The translations under genes were made by a program, and so were the position numbers. Source: Ruminococcaceae bacterium UBA866 (GTDB taxonomy: Bacteria > Bacillota > Clostridia > Oscillospirales > Ruminococcaceae). From it: a DNA stretch of 15,983 nt. This document shows, in pieces, positions 14,032-15,983 of this stretch. The DNA is taken from NCBI GenBank assembly GCA_002295325.1, contig DBGA01000083.1:875-16857 (forward strand), read 5' to 3'. The notes under the pieces are model-generated. The model had not been told where the DNA came from and did not search any database. It was given only the letters and a program-made list of their open reading frames with translations. How positions within the stretch are numbered: position 1 is the stretch's first letter; every line of letters starts with the position of its first letter.

Positions 14032-14454
14032 ATGGAGGTATATCCCGAAGAACTTGCCGAATACGAGGACGCAATTTCAGAAGCATTAGAGAAGAATAGC
14101 CTTCCCGAAGAAAAGGAACGAGGCTTGATGAAATATTACGGAGATAACGATTCCGTCAATGCCAAGGTAAAACGCTATGATTTCTCAGTAGAAAATGTAA
14201 GCGGCAAGCTGATGGGTGTTGTAACTGCAGAGCTAAATGCACCTTTGAACGAACAAGAGTTGGTAATTTTGAAAGAAACCATTTCGGGGCAGGCATCCGA
14301 TGGCTGGGGTGAAGGCTTTGAACAGCGAGAAATTAACTGCAATGGAAAAGAGATTTATGTGAGCTTCTGGCAGAGTAAAAACTGGAGCTTGCAGACTGCG
14401 GAAGAACTTGGCATCAGTGAGCCAAATCAAGAAATGAGCATGGGAGGGATTTAA
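14032..14454 (+). CDS. C-terminal part of the ArdA-like protein after the TAG
   Basis: 140 aa from the first ATG after the amber codon; the open frame itself begins at 14005. No good ribosome site precedes 14032 (only a weak CGGA), which supports its being the tail of the upstream protein, reached by readthrough or dead. It begins with a helix EVYPEELAEYEDAISEALEKN, then a two-strand segment, and ends in an alpha/beta unit: ELNAPLNEQELVILKETISGQASDGWGEGFEQREI, then EIYVSFWQSKNWSLQTAEEL. Its stop is adjacent to the ATG of the DUF4314 gene. Confidence 0.6.
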   Translation: MEVYPEELAEYEDAISEALEKNSLPEEKERGLMKYYGDNDSVNAKVKRYDFSVENVSGKLMGVVTAELNAPLNEQELVILKETISGQASDGWGEGFEQREINCNGKEIYVSFWQSKNWSLQTAEELGISEPNQEMSMGGI

Positions 14455-14742
14455 ATGCGTGGATTTCCTACACGAGAACAGGTAAATAGAATTAAGGATC
14501 GATATCCTATCGGCACAGTCATTGAATTGGATGCAGATATGGAAGATGGCTACAACCCAATCCCCAAGGGTATGCAGGGTGAGGTTATTGGTATTGACGA
14601 TATCGGCACCTTGCATATGAAATGGCAGAACGGGAGTGGATTGGGCGTGGTGGTTGGTGAGGACAGCTTCAAGGTTATCTCAAAACCAGAAGAACTGGAA
14701 ATGGAAACCCCTAAAATAGAGATTGGGGGTATGAGCCTATGA
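14455..14742 (+). CDS. DUF4314-domain protein
   Basis: 95 aa. The sequence RGFPTREQVNRIKDRYPIGTVIELDADMEDGYNPIPKGMQGEVIGIDDIGTLHMKW matches the DUF4314 pattern, with a small beta barrel (KOW/SH3-like in look) and the conserved WQNGSGLGVVVGEDSF end. The function is unknown; the family is common in conjugative elements of clostridia, often next to ArdA-like genes. The ATG directly follows the previous stop (TAA|ATG), with GGGAGGG upstream; its own stop overlaps the next ATG (ATGA), so all three reading frames appear translationally coupled. Confidence 0.85.
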   Translation: MRGFPTREQVNRIKDRYPIGTVIELDADMEDGYNPIPKGMQGEVIGIDDIGTLHMKWQNGSGLGVVVGEDSFKVISKPEELEMETPKIEIGGMSL

Positions 14743-14870
14743 GAATCTTAAAAGCACAGGTATATAACCCCGAAAACGAGGCCTTTACAGATATTGAACT
14801 TCCTGCAAGCTATGAGGAATTAGAAGATACCCTGCAGATGGTATGTCAATGTAATCGACCGAAAAATTAA
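14739..14870 (+). CDS. Short ORF, perhaps a truncated remnant
   Basis: 43 aa (MRILKAQVYNPENEAF, then TDIELPASYEELEDTLQMVCQ). It starts within the stop of the DUF4314 gene (ATGA) and has GGGGG 11-15 bases before it. The segment VYNPENEAFTDIELPASYEELEDTL resembles the N-terminal strand-helix of larger proteins in such elements, after which the frame stops. So it is probably the front end of a longer gene lost by deletion, though a true small protein is possible. Confidence 0.5.
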   Translation: MRILKAQVYNPENEAFTDIELPASYEELEDTLQMVCQCNRPKN

Positions 14871-14884
14871 ATATTGAAACGAAG

Positions 14885-14927
14885 GCCGTCCTATTGGTGC
14901 AGATGCACTTATGGGGCGGCTTTTTTT
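14885..14927 (+). terminator. Terminator-like leader hairpin of the antirepressor gene
   Basis: GCCGTCC (14885-14891) pairs with GGGCGGC (14914-14920, one G-T), with an inner GTGCA/TGCAC stem (14897-14908), then seven T. Start codon 29 bases after the T-run. Confidence 0.8.
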
Positions 14928-14956
14928 ATTTTCAGAGAAGAAAGGAAATTATTGCA

Positions 14957-15694
14957 ATGAACGAACTTGAGATTTTTGAAAGCGAGGAATTTGGGCAAAT
15001 ACGAACCGTTGTAGATGAAAACGGCACAATCCTTTTTTATGCATCTGATGTTGCTAAAGCATTAGGATATGCAAAGCCACGAAATGCTATAAATACACAT
15101 TGTAAGGGGGCCCTGAAACGGGGCACCCTTACAAACGGTGGTATTCAAGAACTTACTTTTATTCCCGAACCCGATGTTTATCGTCTGATTATGAAAAGCA
15201 AACTGCCATCAGCAGAGCGATTTGAAAAGTGGGTATTTGAAGAAGTCTTGCCTACTATCCGTAAATACGGTGGCTATGTCACATGGGATAAGCTGCAGGA
15301 CATTATGACCAATTCCCACAGCCTTGCGAAGTTTCTCCGTCAAATGCTCCTTGTTACCGAGGAAAATGTAAAGCTCAGAAAAGAACTTGGCGAGCTTGAG
15401 CCAAAGGCGGATTACTTTGACACCCTGATCGACAACAACTTGCTTATAAATTTTCGCACAACAGCCAAAGAGCTTGGAATTAAGCCTATGCGTTTTACGC
15501 AGTTTCTATTGGACAAGAAATATGTGTTTCGTGATACCAAACAAACTATTCACCCCATGCAGCCCTATGTCCACTGCGGCTTCTTTGAAATCAAAGAGTT
15601 TTGCAGAAATGGACACTCAGGTACACAGACACTCATTACCCCCAAGGGCAGACAGCATTTTTTGGAGGTGCTGACCCAGTGCGATGTCATCTAA
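14957..15694 (+). CDS. Phage-type antirepressor (Bro-N + KilAC)
   Basis: 245 aa. Residues 1-110 are the Bro-N DNA-binding domain: ASDVAKALGYAKPRNAINTHCK, IPEPDVYRLIMKSKLPSAERFEKWVFEEVLPTIRKYGGY. A short coiled segment (LLVTEENVKLRKELGELEPKA) links to the KilAC domain (about 150-240: NFRTTAKELGIKPMRFTQFLLDKKYVFRD ... TPKGRQHF). Such proteins counter or replace repressors in phages and mobile elements. AAAGGA (14941-14946) ten bases before decides the ATG. A strong hairpin lies inside the gene at 15101-15133. Confidence 0.93.
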   Translation: MNELEIFESEEFGQIRTVVDENGTILFYASDVAKALGYAKPRNAINTHCKGALKRGTLTNGGIQELTFIPEPDVYRLIMKSKLPSAERFEKWVFEEVLPTIRKYGGYVTWDKLQDIMTNSHSLAKFLRQMLLVTEENVKLRKELGELEPKADYFDTLIDNNLLINFRTTAKELGIKPMRFTQFLLDKKYVFRDTKQTIHPMQPYVHCGFFEIKEFCRNGHSGTQTLITPKGRQHFLEVLTQCDVI

Positions 15695-15711
15695 ATACCA
15701 CTACACATTAA

Positions 15712-15756
15712 GGCTGATTGTTAACTGATTTTATTCAGAAACAATCGGTCCTTTTT
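15712..15756 (+). terminator. Terminator-like leader hairpin of the DNA methyltransferase gene
   Basis: GGCTGATTGTT (15712-15722) pairs with AACAATCGGTC (15740-15750) through two G-T pairs, with an inner CTGA/TCAG stem (15725-15738), followed by five T. A conserved leader named the D12-methyl RNA motif has been described before genes of this class; whether this is an example needs a covariance search. Confidence 0.7.
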
Positions 15757-15784
15757 ATTTGCCCGAAAGCGAGGTGACTACTAT

Positions 15785-15983
15785 TTGATTAAAAGCATTA
15801 TCAGCTGGGTGGGCGGAAAAGCAAAGCTCATGTGGCTGATTAATCTACTTGCACCACCGAGGTACGAACGCAGTGTAGATGTTTTTGGGGGCAGTGGAAC
15901 AGTCACCCTCAATCTCGACTGCCCCCCGAGTACACTTAAGGTCTATAACGATTTTAATGCAAACCTTGTAAATCTTCTGCGAT
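15785..15983 (+). CDS. D12-class N6-adenine DNA methyltransferase, N-terminal part
   Basis: The gene runs off the right end; 66 residues are visible. They hold the diagnostic N-terminus WVGGKAKLMWLINLL (SAM-binding GGK motif), then motif I as DVFGGSGTVTLNL and YNDFNANLVNLL, as in Dam/D12 enzymes that methylate adenine N6. The catalytic DPPY motif lies beyond the window. The start is TTG 15785, with GAGGTGA (15771-15777) seven bases before. In a mobile element it could protect the incoming DNA from host restriction, in parallel with the ArdA-like protein. Confidence 0.88.
   Translation, partial: MIKSIISWVGGKAKLMWLINLLAPPRYERSVDVFGGSGTVTLNLDCPPSTLKVYNDFNANLVNLLR

Noticed and set aside
14233..14616. 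127-codon minus-strand frame across the ArdA tail and DUF4314
   Set aside because: Both plus-strand frames are supported by family resemblance, ribosome sites and stop-start coupling; the minus frame has neither.

Overview
The window looks like the chromosome of a low-GC Gram-positive anaerobe, most likely a clostridium (inferred). The reasons are AT-rich DNA, strong AGGAGG-type ribosome sites, TTGACA/TATAAT promoters with 17-bp spacing, a GntR/YtrA-ABC operon, ferredoxin-type aldo/keto reductase, YitT and M42 proteins. It divides at a tRNA-Ser gene (10501-10590).

Left part (1-10438) is ordinary chromosome. It holds the end of a Gfo/Idh/MocA oxidoreductase, a minus-strand lipoprotein, a divergent Prx6-type peroxiredoxin, and a self-regulated YtrA-like regulator/ATPase/permease operon followed by a small two-helix membrane protein. 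A minus-strand pair follows: a [4Fe-4S] aldo/keto reductase and a NamZ-like (DUF1343) exo-N-acetylmuramidase. Then comes a plus-strand group of M42 aminopeptidase, YitT-family membrane protein and FkbM methyltransferase. Most units end in clear bidirectional or single hairpin terminators. Two back-to-back promoters (7278-7342) separate the minus pair from the plus group.

The tRNA-Ser(GGA) has a consensus promoter. Everything after it looks like the left end of an integrative element, probably of the clostridial Tn1549/CTn type (inferred from gene content; no integrase or second att site is in the window). About 550 bases of non-coding DNA hold a large hairpin, a duplicated structured repeat and two terminators. 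Then come a Cys-rich protein of unknown function, an XRE regulator divergent from a SLOG (DUF1273) protein, an ArdA-like antirestriction protein interrupted by an in-frame TAG, a DUF4314 protein, a 43-aa ORF that may be a remnant, a Bro-N/KilAC antirepressor, and the start of a D12-class adenine DNA methyltransferase.

The most striking feature is a repeated leader design in the element. Four genes (11146, 12799, 14957, 15785), and one place where the gene seems to have been lost (10967), are each preceded by a terminator-like hairpin with a T-run, then 28-32 bases containing only a ribosome site, then the start codon. Such a short gap leaves no room for an ordinary promoter between terminator and gene. 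This suggests transcription of the element is controlled by readthrough or antitermination. Two of these leaders also carry a second, related long hairpin, whose arm recurs as a 16-base exact match inside the first gene.
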